A stretch of DNA of 40,178 nt from Acaryochloris sp. IP29b_bin.137 (GCF_028285745.1 NZ_JANQOP010000300.1:1-40178), one strand, 5' to 3'. Counted from the stretch's first letter, positions 26,284 to 35,665 are shown. Numbers and translations are program-made. The notes: a model not told the origin generated them from the sequence alone.

Positions 26284-27441
26284 TTAGGACACGAGCTGTC
26301 GATCTTGGCGCAGGCGGAACAGCAAGAATTGGGTGGGTTGACTCGATTCAAAATTGTTGTCGCTGACGACGATCAGGGATTGGCTACCGTCGGCCAATGG
26401 TGGCCCCCACATCATGCCTTCTAAGTTGCTGCCAGGAATTTTGAGCTGTTTTAGATCGAGAAGCAGTTGTTTTTGGATAGGTGTAATGCCCGTGAGATCG
26501 TCGGGCAGCGGATCAAGTTTTGAGGTATCTCTCGCTAGGGCAGTCGTGATTTGGAAGAGTTCAGTTCTGAATCCGGTGATGGGGCTATAGGAGCGCTCAA
26601 GACTAAGAAAATGGCCACCACTGTCTACGGTCAAAAGTTCTGTGAGACCGTTAATCCCCTTAAGCAGATCGGCTGGCTTCAAAGGATAGAGATAATTGGC
26701 TAAGAATTGAGGCTGAGGTTCGCCGATCCAATAGTGGAGGAGACGATTATAAAGTTGAGTTTCCCCTTCAGTCTGGGCTTCCGGGTAATCTTGCTGTAAG
26801 GGCGCTTCAATGGCGGTAAAGATGCGATCGCCTTCTGGATTCAAGGTTAAGGCTTCAAACCCCCGATTATCATCAACGCCGTGGGGGGGCGGTTCGGGAT
26901 TGTCCTCAGTGGTAGGGATGGGCAAAAATTGCTGGGGTAAGGTCAACTGCTGCTGCCATTGACCCTGCAGATCAAATTCGATCAGAGCTGGTGGACTTTG
27001 GCGTCGGGAGACCCCTTCACTGCTCACCCACAGCGTGTCTTGAGGTGTTAAGGCTAATCCTTCTGGATCAAGTCGATCAGTCGCATAGGGCTGGGCTTGT
27101 TCGTTTTGGAGGAAGGTGACCGCTTCGATTGCAAGGGTTTCAATCTGGGGACGTTCGGGGTTGCCTTGATCTAATTTTAGGTTCAAGGTGTAGAACCGAG
27201 GTTGAGCCCGATCGTCAGACAAGGCATAGATGCGATCGCGCTTTCGATCATAGGTAATTGCTGAAATGCCACCGACGTGAGTTCCGTCAAACTCCGTTTG
27301 ATGGAGCGAGTACTCCCCCAAATAATCCAAAGACAGATTCAAGAAAATACGGGCTTCTGCCGTCACTTGGGGCAGATTACAGCCCGTTAGCAGCAGGGCA
27401 CAGCAAACTAGCGATAGACAATACCGCAATAGCCTGATCAC
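26284..27441 (-). CDS. Phytase-like (PF13449) lipoprotein
   Basis: A 385-residue protein with a lipoprotein signal (LLLTGC, Cys21), so it is probably anchored on the exported face of a membrane. The mature part resembles the esterase-like activity of phytase family, a beta-propeller-like fold: HVGGISAITYD, DRIYALSDDR, LDPEGLAL, VSSEGVSR, NRGFEALTL and LEGMMWGP. Enzyme activity of most members is untested, so function is uncertain. A DUF1499 gene lies directly upstream, two bases away, and both are on the minus strand, suggesting cotranscription. HIP1 copies lie at 26824 and 27232. Confidence 0.85.
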   Translation of the reverse strand: MIRLLRYCLSLVCCALLLTGCNLPQVTAEARIFLNLSLDYLGEYSLHQTEFDGTHVGGISAITYDRKRDRIYALSDDRAQPRFYTLNLKLDQGNPERPQIETLAIEAVTFLQNEQAQPYATDRLDPEGLALTPQDTLWVSSEGVSRRQSPPALIEFDLQGQWQQQLTLPQQFLPIPTTEDNPEPPPHGVDDNRGFEALTLNPEGDRIFTAIEAPLQQDYPEAQTEGETQLYNRLLHYWIGEPQPQFLANYLYPLKPADLLKGINGLTELLTVDSGGHFLSLERSYSPITGFRTELFQITTALARDTSKLDPLPDDLTGITPIQKQLLLDLKQLKIPGSNLEGMMWGPPLADGSQSLIVVSDNNFESSQPTQFLLFRLRQDRQLVS

Positions 27442-27443
27442 GT

Positions 27444-27953
27444 CTATGCACCTAAGTCTCGAAGGGCCAGTCGAATTTGTTCCATGCGCCTACGATTGAT
27501 GCCCAGGTCAGATTCTCCTAAGCGCGAGGCAGAGCGCATCTGAATCAGATTTTCATCTGCAGGGAAATAAAACTCGCCGTCATCCACAAATCCCAACAGG
27601 CGACTGCTGGATGCAAATCGGATATAGTCGGCGGTTTGCTCAATCACTTGGGTGCGCGGGACAACCGTTAATACTTTTAACACCGTCGCCCGGGCCGTCT
27701 CTCGATCGCTGCTATAAGACAGGGGTGCGATCGCATGATCCGCATCTGCATTTTGACTCACTACACAGTTGGGGGACTCTGGGCAGGGGGAGAGTTGACC
27801 GTCGCGAACGCCTAACTCAGGCGGTGTGCCCGCGAACAAGCCTGCTGCTCCGGGTAACGCGCCCAGGGAAGGACTTGTCAGGGGGGAGGACAGACCCCCA
27901 TTCCCCAAAGAGAATAACCCCACTAAGACGAGGGAGATCAATGTGTGAACCAT
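27444..27953 (-). CDS. DUF1499 family exported protein
   Basis: A 169-residue protein with a hydrophobic N-terminus (about 3-20) and a Ser/Gly/Pro-rich stretch, then the DUF1499 core: LSPCPESPNCVVSQ near 54-67, the SYSSDRETAR segment, YIRFASSSRLLGFVDDGEF and IQMRSASRLGESDLGINRRR. The two Cys in the first motif are typical. The function of the family is not known. It starts the pair with the phytase-like gene, with a 222-base divergent gap to the Ada-like gene holding the promoters. Confidence 0.9.
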   Translation of the reverse strand: MVHTLISLVLVGLFSLGNGGLSSPLTSPSLGALPGAAGLFAGTPPELGVRDGQLSPCPESPNCVVSQNADADHAIAPLSYSSDRETARATVLKVLTVVPRTQVIEQTADYIRFASSSRLLGFVDDGEFYFPADENLIQMRSASRLGESDLGINRRRMEQIRLALRDLGA

Positions 27954-28175
27954 AGATTTGTTAGGTCTGAATGACGCATTCTACCTGCAGTGTACAAGCA
28001 TCCTGACCAAAGCGGGGGCTTTCTATCAGGGTAGTTGTGGGTGCAGACCCAGCCGTAGCGTTGTGGCATCTGGTCGAGGGATTGACTGGAGATTTTAGAT
28101 CCGCAAGAAACGGGTGGTATTTACGCCTCCCTCTCGATACCGTAGAGGAGCATCCCTGAATCATAATGTGGTCCT

Positions 28176-29036
28176 ATGCCCTCTCCAGAAACCCTTACCA
28201 GTGAAGTTGACACCTACGATCGCATCGCCAAAGCGATCGCCTTTATCCGGCAGCATCACCTCGAACAGCCCAACTTGTCGACCATCGCCCAGCACGTCAA
28301 TCTGAGTGAATATCACTTCCAACGGTTGTTTACCCAATGGGCAGGCATTAGCCCCAAGCGCTTTCTCCAATACCTCACCTTGGCCTATGCAAAGTCTAGG
28401 ATTGCCGATACCCCAAATCTGCTGGACCTAACTGAGACGGTGGGACTTTCTAGCCCTGGACGTTTGCACGATCTATTTGTCACCCTGGAAGCGATGTCCC
28501 CTGGCGAATATCGAGCAGGGGGGGCGGGTTTACAGATCCGTTATGGCGTGCATCAAACGCCTTTTGGCCATTGCCTAATTGCCCTAACGGGCCGGGGGAT
28601 TTGCAACATCCATTTTGTGGACACTACCGATGAGGAAACGGTGCTGCTTCCCCTCCGTCTGGCCTGGCCTCAAGCCTCAATCCTTCAGGATCAGGGGGCA
28701 ACGGGTGAGATCTGTGATCAGATCTTCCATGCCGCTGCATCCACCCCGTTAACCCTCTATCTCAAAGGCACCAATTTTCAGATTCAGGTGTGGCAAGCCC
28801 TATTGAACATTCCCTTTGGGGGACTGACCACTTACCAAGCCTTAGCCACTGCCATTGGCAAACCCACGGCTGCACGGGCAATCGGCAATGCAGTGGGTTG
28901 CAACCCGGTTGCCTATCTGATTCCTTGTCATCGGGTGATTCGTGGATCAGGGGAAATGGGGGGCTATCGATGGGGATGCGATCGCAAAGCCGCAATTCTG
29001 GGTTGGGAAGCCAGCCAAATCCAAGGGCAGACTTGA
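28176..29036 (+). CDS. AraC-type regulator fused to O6-methylguanine-DNA methyltransferase (Ada-like)
   Basis: A 286-residue two-domain protein. Residues 13-115 are an AraC-type DNA-binding domain (two helix-turn-helix units, LSEYHFQRLFTQWAG). Residues 120-280 are a methylguanine methyltransferase with the suicidal active site PCHRV (Cys251) and the upstream helix AARAIGNAVGCNP. It removes methyl groups from O6-alkylguanine. The N-terminal Ada zinc domain that senses phosphotriester damage is missing, as in several shorter Ada forms, so whether it activates transcription by methylation is unclear. HIP1 copies lie at 28233 and 28978. It leads a short plus-strand run with the DUF3303 and acetyltransferase genes. 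Confidence 0.93.
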   Translation: MPSPETLTSEVDTYDRIAKAIAFIRQHHLEQPNLSTIAQHVNLSEYHFQRLFTQWAGISPKRFLQYLTLAYAKSRIADTPNLLDLTETVGLSSPGRLHDLFVTLEAMSPGEYRAGGAGLQIRYGVHQTPFGHCLIALTGRGICNIHFVDTTDEETVLLPLRLAWPQASILQDQGATGEICDQIFHAAASTPLTLYLKGTNFQIQVWQALLNIPFGGLTTYQALATAIGKPTAARAIGNAVGCNPVAYLIPCHRVIRGSGEMGGYRWGCDRKAAILGWEASQIQGQT

Positions 29037-29073
29037 AATCCTATTTCGTGGGAAGCAAAATGAGGTACTGATG

Positions 29074-29334
29074 ATGCCAAAATTTATGGTGATTGAAACG
29101 TTCAAGCCCAATTGTCGAACCCTTGCATATGAGCGATTTCATCAGAAAGGTCGTCTTCTACCGCCTGGCCTCCAATATTTAGATAGCTGGCTGGAAGCTG
29201 AAGGGAATCGATGTTTTCAACTGATGGAGACCTCTGATCCAGCTTTATTTGACAAGTGGATTGCCCACTGGGGAGATCTCGTATCGTTTGATGTTATTGA
29301 ACTTGGCGAGAAGCCATCATCATCAGCCTTATAA
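29074..29334 (+). CDS. DUF3303 family small protein
   Basis: An 86-residue protein beginning MPKFMVIETF and carrying the DUF3303 marks LLPPGLQYLDSWLE, CFQLMETSDP and WIAHWGDLVSFDVIEL, a dimeric ferredoxin-like fold related to YCII-type proteins. The function is unknown. GAGGT eight bases upstream supports this start or the ATG three bases earlier. It lies 37 bases after the Ada-like gene and 34 bases before the acetyltransferase, so these may share a transcript. Confidence 0.85.
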   Translation: MPKFMVIETFKPNCRTLAYERFHQKGRLLPPGLQYLDSWLEAEGNRCFQLMETSDPALFDKWIAHWGDLVSFDVIELGEKPSSSAL

Positions 29335-29368
29335 GCTGCTTTTACCTGAATCCAAATGGAAATTTGCC

Positions 29369-29836
29369 ATGATTCGACCCACTCAACCCGAGGATACAAC
29401 CGCCATTCTAGCCATCGCTAAGGCGATTGGATTCCAGTCAGACGAACTGGAGGTTCTAAGCGAAATGCTGGTGGATACGTTTAATGGCAATCGCGAGCAG
29501 TTTTGGTTTACCGATGACGATCAGGGTCCTGTAGGGGTTGCCTACTGTGCCTCAGAGCGGATGACGACCGGAACCTGGAATCTGCTCTTTCTTGCCGTTC
29601 ATCCCGAACATCAGGGACAGGGACGAGGCACCGCCCTTGTGCATTATGTTGAGCAAGTCTTGACCGCTCAAGGCGTTCGTCAACTCCTGGTCGAAACATC
29701 AGGATTGCCCAGTTTTAAGCGTACACAAACGTTTTATCGCCAATGTGGTTACGAAGCGGAAGCCCGCATTCGTGAGTTCTATGCGGCAGGAGATGACAAG
29801 ATCGTTTACAGAAAGGTCCTCAAAGCAGAGAGTTAG
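29369..29836 (+). CDS. GNAT family N-acetyltransferase
   Basis: A 155-residue acetyltransferase. The acetyl-CoA motif FLAVHPEHQGQGRGTALVHY lies near residues 70-89, followed by the alpha/beta end ETSGLPSFKRTQTFYRQCGY. The substrate is unknown. Start MIRPTQPED is typical, while an earlier start in the same frame at 29249 would overlap the DUF3303 gene. Confidence 0.9.
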   Translation: MIRPTQPEDTTAILAIAKAIGFQSDELEVLSEMLVDTFNGNREQFWFTDDDQGPVGVAYCASERMTTGTWNLLFLAVHPEHQGQGRGTALVHYVEQVLTAQGVRQLLVETSGLPSFKRTQTFYRQCGYEAEARIREFYAAGDDKIVYRKVLKAES

Positions 29837-29947
29837 GACAACTGCTTAGCGATACCCTGTCCCTCCTTGCTGATCAATGGGCCATTGCCCTGAATATCGT
29901 GAGCTTTAAGCACAACAATAATGATGAAGACCATAGCCCCATCGATA

Positions 29948-31231
29948 TTATGGGGATTTTGAATTTAGCAGAATCGTCTCTCTGTGCCGCAATGTAGTGA
30001 TCGCCACATCCCAAGGCATGGTAAAGGATTGAAATGATTCGGGAGAAATACGATCTTTATCTAAATCAATGACAACGGCTTCCAATATGTTTAATAAACG
30101 CTGCCTGGCTTGATTTAACTGTTCAAGGTCATGGGTTGACTGAATGGTCTTGATTAGATCGAGCAGTTGGAGATTGTACATGTCTGCTCGATTTTTCTGC
30201 CGACCAATAAGCCAAAGGCGAAGTTGCCACATACCCGAGATCCCCAATACCCCCAGAGACAGAAATAAACCGAGTAATTCGGCATATTGGACCCAAAAGC
30301 TGGGTTGGTTTTTGTTGTAGTACTGCTCTGCGCCTGGATGCAGGGGCCAACCTAAGAATTCCTGAGATTGAGGGGGTTCAATATTGTAAGCGGGAGGGTA
30401 TTGATTGACCAATTCCATTTTGTGTTTTTGGAGAACCCGAGTGATGGCGTAGATGACATCATCTCTAACTTGGTGCTGAGCAATCAGAAGGGCGCGAACG
30501 GCGATAGTTTTTATGGCTTGATCGGGAACGGGCAGGATGCCATTGTAAGTGCCGATCGGGATAGAGGCTGATTCCAAATAGGGATAGGTTAACCGTAGAG
30601 CATCCGTTTGCCGAATCGGCAGCAAACGGATCGTTGGGGAACGCAATACCTGCTTGAGGGCCGTACTGCCTGGCCGAATAACTTGGAATAAAGCATCCAC
30701 CTCCCCCTTTTGTAATTGGGTGTAGGCGTCTGCTGTGGAGGGTGATGGCTGTAGTTGTTCGGTCTGGATTCCGTAATGTTGAGCAATGGGCATAAACAGT
30801 TGATATGCCCCACTCCCCTTTGGGGGTAAACCAACCTGTTTCCCCTGCAGATCGGCCATCGTTTCAATCCCTGACTGGGTATTGACCAGAACATGACCCA
30901 CCTCCGGGAACAGGTTCGCCACGGCTTGGGCAGATGCTTGCACCGGGGAATCGCCTTGGATCAGCGCCAATTGGGCCGTGTCATGATCAATCAACTTTAA
31001 ATTTCGCGCCGATCCTGCTGTCGTGATGACCTTAATTTGGATATGAGGGTAATGGCGGGCCACGACTTTGGCTAACGCTTGACCAAAGGCATAATATTCA
31101 CCAGATGGACTGGCCGTGGCCAAAGTCAAAACATGGATCCGTCGATGCTCTCGCCACAGCTGAATGGACAGTCCTCCGGCCGTTAGTAGGCTAAGCAGCA
31201 AAAGAGTGAAGGTAATACGACCGCGATTCAT
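29948..31231 (-). CDS. TAXI family TRAP-type solute-binding protein with C-terminal membrane extension
   Basis: A 427-residue protein. An N-terminal hydrophobic segment (about 6-24) anchors or exports it. Residues 34-320 resemble TAXI-type binding proteins of TRAP transporters: LATASPSGEYYAFGQALA, TTAGSARNLKLID, ALIQGDSP, PPKGSGAYQLF. A second membrane helix (about 321-345) and a soluble charged tail of 80 residues follow. No TRAP membrane subunits (DctQM-type) are present next to it. The extra helix and the tail suggest that it is a membrane-bound sensor or an orphan receptor, not a simple periplasmic carrier (inference). It is divergent from the dipeptidase gene. Confidence 0.85.
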   Translation of the reverse strand: MNRGRITFTLLLLSLLTAGGLSIQLWREHRRIHVLTLATASPSGEYYAFGQALAKVVARHYPHIQIKVITTAGSARNLKLIDHDTAQLALIQGDSPVQASAQAVANLFPEVGHVLVNTQSGIETMADLQGKQVGLPPKGSGAYQLFMPIAQHYGIQTEQLQPSPSTADAYTQLQKGEVDALFQVIRPGSTALKQVLRSPTIRLLPIRQTDALRLTYPYLESASIPIGTYNGILPVPDQAIKTIAVRALLIAQHQVRDDVIYAITRVLQKHKMELVNQYPPAYNIEPPQSQEFLGWPLHPGAEQYYNKNQPSFWVQYAELLGLFLSLGVLGISGMWQLRLWLIGRQKNRADMYNLQLLDLIKTIQSTHDLEQLNQARQRLLNILEAVVIDLDKDRISPESFQSFTMPWDVAITTLRHRETILLNSKSP

Positions 31232-31308
31232 TGTTACAGAAAGGCCAAAGTAAAAAGAATCATTCGTGTCAGCAAGTTAGGATTGAGGGTGTTGAGCCTG
31301 CTTCGACC

Positions 31309-32502
31309 ATGTCAAGACGTCGGCAACGCTTCAGTAAACCGATTAAGCGATGGGTAATATTAGGTGTGATTGGATTTGCGATCGCACTTTACCTTATCTT
31401 TGCTCAATTACCGACTTTTGTAGACAAACGCTTAAACCCCGTCCTCACCCTGCCCCCCTACTCGGTTCCTGCAGAAGCTGCCGAAGTGCATGATCGCTTA
31501 TGGGTTGCCGACCTCCATGCCGATTCATTGCTATGGGGTAGAGATTTAAGCCAGCGCCATCAACAAGGACATATTGACCTCCCTCGGTTGCAAACCGCCA
31601 ATGTGGCCCTCCAAATATTTACCGTTGTTACCCAAGTTCCTAGCAACCTCAAGCTAGAGGGAAATACCCCCGATTCTGATGACATTATTAAGTTGGCGGT
31701 AGTCCAGGGATGGCCGTTGGCGACCTGGCATAGTTTGCTGGCCAGAGCGTTACATCAGGGGCAACAGCTCCATACGCTCGCCCAGTCTCAGGCACAATTC
31801 CGCTTAATCGAAACCCAATCAGACCTACAGCGCTTTATTCGTGACCGAAAACAACAGCCTCAATTAACGGCGGGTATTTTGGGACTGGAAGGTGCCCATG
31901 CCCTAGAAGGCCGACTAGAGAATGTTGAGCGGCTGTATCAAGCCGGATTTAGAATGCTGGGTTTAGCTCATTTCTTTGATACTGAAGTGGGAGGATCGGC
32001 GCACGGCAGCCAGCAAGGCGGCTTAACCCCACTGGGGCGACAAGTGGTGCTGCAGGCTCAGGAAAAACATATGCTGTTAGACTTAGCCCACTCTTCATCC
32101 CAAGTAATCAATGAGGTGGTGGCGCTTAGTCGCCAACCTGTGGTGGTCTCCCATACGGGTGTGAAGGGGACTTGTGATAATGTCCGCAATCTCTCTGATC
32201 GTCAAATTAAGGCGATTGCGAATACTGGGGGCGTGATTGGCATCGGGTTTTGGCCAAGGGCAGTGTGCGGCGATGATGCCCAGGCGATTGCCCAAGCGAT
32301 TCGCTACGTGGCGGATTTAGTCGGGGTGGATCATGTCAGTTTAGGGTCAGACTTTGATGGGGCCGTTCATGCCCCCTTTGATGTCACCGGATTACCCCTG
32401 CTGACTGCGGCCTTACAAGCAGAGGGATTCTCCACTGAGGAGATTGGTAAGATTATGGGAGGAAATACATTACGGGTGCTACAGGCAGTTCTACCTGCTT
32501 AG
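31309..32502 (+). CDS. Membrane-anchored M19 (renal dipeptidase-like) peptidase
   Basis: A 397-residue metallopeptidase that cleaves dipeptides. An N-terminal helix (about 17-34) anchors it, with the catalytic domain outside. The metal site reads DLHADSLLWG (HXD), GLEGAHALEG (Glu), LDLAHSS, VVSHTGVKG, and GSDFDGAV: the full M19 set. The start at 31309 (MSRRRQRF) gives a normal N-terminus. An in-frame TTG at 31231 would overlap the divergent TAXI gene start and is unlikely. The VOC gene follows after 11 bases. A HIP1 copy lies at 31378. Confidence 0.92.
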   Translation: MSRRRQRFSKPIKRWVILGVIGFAIALYLIFAQLPTFVDKRLNPVLTLPPYSVPAEAAEVHDRLWVADLHADSLLWGRDLSQRHQQGHIDLPRLQTANVALQIFTVVTQVPSNLKLEGNTPDSDDIIKLAVVQGWPLATWHSLLARALHQGQQLHTLAQSQAQFRLIETQSDLQRFIRDRKQQPQLTAGILGLEGAHALEGRLENVERLYQAGFRMLGLAHFFDTEVGGSAHGSQQGGLTPLGRQVVLQAQEKHMLLDLAHSSSQVINEVVALSRQPVVVSHTGVKGTCDNVRNLSDRQIKAIANTGGVIGIGFWPRAVCGDDAQAIAQAIRYVADLVGVDHVSLGSDFDGAVHAPFDVTGLPLLTAALQAEGFSTEEIGKIMGGNTLRVLQAVLPA

Positions 32503-32513
32503 GGGTTGGAGAG

Positions 32514-32954
32514 ATGAATACATTAGCCAAAGGCAAGCTGCGTAAAACCCATCACTTTGCCTTGAATGTGAAAGATCTGCAAGCCTCGCGCCATTTTTAT
32601 GGCAACATTTTGGGCTTACATGAGTTGACGGGATCTGAAGTCCCAGAAACCTTAGTAGAACTCGTAAAACAGGAGCGAATTAGTAACTTTATTACTCCCG
32701 ATGGGTGGGTGTTGGATTTATTTTGGGAGCCTGATTTATCCCCTCCGCATCCAGACCCAGAGCAGCAGTTTACCCGCGCCAATCATCTCGCTTTTGATAT
32801 TGCCCCAGGCGCCTTTGACGAAGCCGTGCAGGTTTTGCGTGCGAATCAAGTTGCGATCGCACAAGGCCCAGTCACCCGACCCACCGGGCGCGGCATCTAC
32901 TTCTATGACCCCGATGGATTCTTACTCGAAATCCGCTGTGACCCCGTAAACTAG
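32514..32954 (+). CDS. VOC family (glyoxalase/dioxygenase-like) protein
   Basis: A 146-residue VOC protein: HHFALNVKDLQASRHFYGNI at the start (His), ANHLAFDIAPG in the second half (His) and YDPDGFLLEIRCD (Glu) at the end, the usual metal ligands. The substrate is unknown. It is 11 bases after the dipeptidase gene and its stop overlaps the stop of the convergent aminotransferase gene by four bases. HIP1 lies at 32853. Confidence 0.88.
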   Translation: MNTLAKGKLRKTHHFALNVKDLQASRHFYGNILGLHELTGSEVPETLVELVKQERISNFITPDGWVLDLFWEPDLSPPHPDPEQQFTRANHLAFDIAPGAFDEAVQVLRANQVAIAQGPVTRPTGRGIYFYDPDGFLLEIRCDPVN

Positions 32955-34099
32955 CGTTTCAAGGTTTGCTTAAAGGCATCTAAAATCATACGGACGTTTT
33001 CAGGACGGCTATTAAAGCCCATCAGGCCAATTCGCCAAGCTTTGCCCGCCAGCTCGCCTAAACCATTGCCGATCTCAATATTGAAATTCTTCAGGAATTG
33101 CTGAGTAACCGCTTTGCCATCTACCCCCTCTGGGATACGCACCGTAATCAGGGAAGGCAATCGATGCTGACGCTCCACATAACACTCTAGTCCGATTTCA
33201 GCTAGCCCTTCCCAGAGCAGCTCAGCATTGGACTGATGCCGAGCCCAGCGTTCGGCTAGCCCTTCTTCGGCAATCAGGCGGAGGGCTTCCCGAAACCCAT
33301 AGATCATATTAATCGGAGCCGTATGGTGATAAGTCCGCTCTGACCCCCAATATTTACCCACCATCGACATATCCAAATACCAGTTGGGTACCTTATTCTG
33401 TCGGTTGTTGAGCTTCTCGACCGCTCGGGGTCCCAACGTGAAAGGGCTAATTCCCGGTGGGCAGCTCAAACATTTTTGGCTACCGCTATAGGCCATATCC
33501 ACCCCCCATGCATCCAAAAATAGGGGTAAGCCACCCAAACTGGTGACTGTATCTGCCAACAGCAAACAATTATATTCCCGGCATAGGTTGCCCACCCCAT
33601 CTAAGGGCTGACAGGCTCCGGTGGACGTCTCAGCATGAACCAGCCCCAAAATCTTGGGACGATGCTCTTCTAGCCCCGCTTTTAATTCATCCAGGGAAAA
33701 GACCTCTCCCCAGGGTTTGTCAATGCGACGCACATCCGCCCCATAACGTCCGGCCATATCCATCATCCGATGGCCGAAATACCCATTTACCCCCACTAAG
33801 ATTACATCTCCCGGTTCGACGGTATTCGCCAATGTAGCTTCCATCGCTGCGCTACCCGTGGCGCTCACCGGTATCGTGGTTGGATTCTCCGTCTGCCAAG
33901 CATATTTGAGCAGAGACTGGACCTCATTCATCAGCTCGATAAAACAGGGATCTAAGTGACCGACTTGGCGCATCCCCAAGGCTTGCAAGACTCGAGGATG
34001 GGCATTCGATGGCCCGGGTCCCATGAGCAGACGGGGGGGGACATCTAGTTGAGCGGTTTGCTGACGATGGGTCTCATTAATGGTGACAGTGAAGGTCAT
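32951..34099 (-). CDS. Alanine/serine-glyoxylate-type aminotransferase
   Basis: A 382-residue PLP enzyme of fold type I, class V. Signs are the start LLMGPGPSNAHPRVL, SATGSAAMEATLANTVEPGD for the phosphate end of PLP, LADTVTSLGG for the Asp that meets the ring, and GSQKCLSCPPG with the Schiff-base Lys209. Cyanobacterial members take part in photorespiratory glyoxylate metabolism and were historically also named soluble hydrogenase small subunit. Exact amino donor is not decided by the sequence alone. It is divergent from rpoZ across 251 bases. Confidence 0.92.
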   Translation of the reverse strand: MTFTVTINETHRQQTAQLDVPPRLLMGPGPSNAHPRVLQALGMRQVGHLDPCFIELMNEVQSLLKYAWQTENPTTIPVSATGSAAMEATLANTVEPGDVILVGVNGYFGHRMMDMAGRYGADVRRIDKPWGEVFSLDELKAGLEEHRPKILGLVHAETSTGACQPLDGVGNLCREYNCLLLADTVTSLGGLPLFLDAWGVDMAYSGSQKCLSCPPGISPFTLGPRAVEKLNNRQNKVPNWYLDMSMVGKYWGSERTYHHTAPINMIYGFREALRLIAEEGLAERWARHQSNAELLWEGLAEIGLECYVERQHRLPSLITVRIPEGVDGKAVTQQFLKNFNIEIGNGLGELAGKAWRIGLMGFNSRPENVRMILDAFKQTLKR

Positions 34100-34350
34100 A
34101 GGAAGGGGTCGAGTAGAAGAGGGTCAGTTAAAGGACTGATCCGGTCAGGCTAATGGGATAAGTGACAACTTGAGCCGGGTCAAAGGTGAAGCATGTAAGC
34201 CACTGCCACATCAAAATAACGTGCAGGCCTTAAGGATGCTTTGCATATCCTACAATCAATCAGTCCCCGGACTCAGGGTTTGCGACCTACTCCACTCTGA
34301 ACGAGAGCATTGTTGCTAAACTGGTAATCAGCAAATTCTAGAGAAACCTT

Positions 34351-34581
34351 ATGTCTAAGCGCCCCACCATCGACACAACGCACATTATGCGGCGAGCCGA
34401 AGAATTAATTAGTGCGTCTTCCAATCGCTATCGCATTACGGTGCAAGTTGCGAATCGGGCCAAGAAGCGTCGTCGGCGTGAGAACTTAGAAGATTTTGAT
34501 GATGCAGGCATGAAATCTGTGATGCAGGCCATTATTGAAATGTCGGATGAACTAACGCAACCGGAGATTATTGGCGAGTGA
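34351..34581 (+). CDS. rpoZ: RNA polymerase omega subunit
   Basis: A 76-residue protein with the cyanobacterial omega form: [37 protein letters not shown], and an acidic end. Omega helps assemble RNA polymerase by holding beta-prime, and in cyanobacteria supports primary sigma recruitment. Its stop overlaps the GTG start of the next gene (GTGA), so the two are translationally coupled. The region upstream (34100-34350) contains the promoter. Confidence 0.95.
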   Translation: MSKRPTIDTTHIMRRAEELISASSNRYRITVQVANRAKKRRRRENLEDFDDAGMKSVMQAIIEMSDELTQPEIIGE

Positions 34582-35261
34582 GCGCTCAGCAGACTCTAAT
34601 TCAGCATTCCAATCGGGCATTGATTTGTGCATCCTTGGCTGTGTGCGGCTGGATGGTTGCTCAACCAGCGATAGCCCAGAGAATCAATCCTAAGATTGCG
34701 GCCGATGCAGTATACTCCCAATTGCCAGAGTTACCCAAGGAAAATCAATATCAACGCAAGAAGGGGAATAAACCGGCTACGAACAGTACCCTAGTCAGTC
34801 GGTTTATCCAGTATCACACGCTGGTTAAAGGGCGATCTCCCCAGTATCGGTTTGACTGGAAAATCACCTTAGCAGACTATCTAGGGCTCTACGAAAACCT
34901 GCGAGAAGAACAATATCCAGGGCATGCGTTTCTAAAAGAGAGTGCAATGGAGGGCGATCGCAAGTTGATTCGCCAGTTAACCCGTAAACAGCGACTCGCT
35001 CTAACTCAAATCCTCAGCGATCTCTACGCCAGTCAAGCCCCACAACAACAGGCAGCGCCGTCAGCAGAGAAATCCCAGCCGGAATCGGCAAAGCCCGCTA
35101 ATCCAGAGCCAGAGCCGATCACCCGACCGAAAATCATTCCTTTACCTAGTTCAGGGAGTGCAGATCTCTTACGGCCCCAAGCACCGCCAAAATCAAGCTC
35201 TCCCCAGTCAACGACCCCCGCTCGTAAGCCCACGGGTGAGGCTCAAAAGCTCTCATTTTAA
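34578..35261 (+). CDS. Exported protein of unknown function, coupled to rpoZ
   Basis: A 227-residue protein starting at GTG. It has a signal peptide (about 1-33, ending QPAIAQ), a folded part (about 35-155) with [31 protein letters not shown] and an alpha-helical end, then a Pro/Ala/Ser-rich disordered tail (about 156-227). I do not recognise a characterised family. Similar secreted genes next to rpoZ are known to me in cyanobacteria, but no function. GTG overlaps the rpoZ TGA, and DUF1818 follows 9 bases later, so the three form one unit. HIP1 lies at 34954. Confidence 0.85.
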   Translation: MSAQQTLIQHSNRALICASLAVCGWMVAQPAIAQRINPKIAADAVYSQLPELPKENQYQRKKGNKPATNSTLVSRFIQYHTLVKGRSPQYRFDWKITLADYLGLYENLREEQYPGHAFLKESAMEGDRKLIRQLTRKQRLALTQILSDLYASQAPQQQAAPSAEKSQPESAKPANPEPEPITRPKIIPLPSSGSADLLRPQAPPKSSSPQSTTPARKPTGEAQKLSF

Positions 35262-35270
35262 TGGTGAGGA

Positions 35271-35633
35271 ATGGATCGACAGCTCAAAGAGGGCAAAGGT
35301 TGGCGATTAGGATGGCAGCCTAGCGCGACCTTTCCCGCCCTATTGGGGACAAATCAATGGGCGGTAGAGCTGACTGCAACGGAGTTTGTTGATTTTCGAC
35401 GTCTACTCTTGCAATTAATCGATTCAGTCGCGCAATTACAAGATCAATTGATGGTGGAGGAAACCATTGCCTGTGAGGCGAGTAGTGATTTGATTTGGGT
35501 GGAGGTGAGGGGCTATCCTCAGCAGTTTAATCTCAGTTTTATCCTCTTAAGCGGTCGCCGAGCGGAAGGGCAGTGGTCGGTGGAAAGCACTGCTGAATTG
35601 GTAGGGGCTATCCAAACAATCGAGGTCTTTTAA
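35271..35633 (+). CDS. DUF1818 family protein
   Basis: A 120-residue cytoplasmic protein of the cyanobacteria/plastid DUF1818 family: KEGKGWRLGWQP at the start, GTNQWAVELTATEFVDFRRLL, and WSVESTAELVGAIQTIEVF at the end. The function is not known. It is the third gene of the rpoZ unit, with tRNA-Pro 32 bases downstream. Confidence 0.9.
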   Translation: MDRQLKEGKGWRLGWQPSATFPALLGTNQWAVELTATEFVDFRRLLLQLIDSVAQLQDQLMVEETIACEASSDLIWVEVRGYPQQFNLSFILLSGRRAEGQWSVESTAELVGAIQTIEVF

Positions 35634-35665
35634 TCAGGGTTTTATGTTAGGCTTGTAAAGCAAAA

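Noticed and set aside
27961-28164. Minus-strand 67-codon ORF in the DUF1499/Ada spacer
   Set aside because: No family resemblance, and it lies in a divergent promoter region.
31231-31308. TTG start for the dipeptidase
   Set aside because: It overlaps the divergent TAXI gene start and adds residues without similarity.
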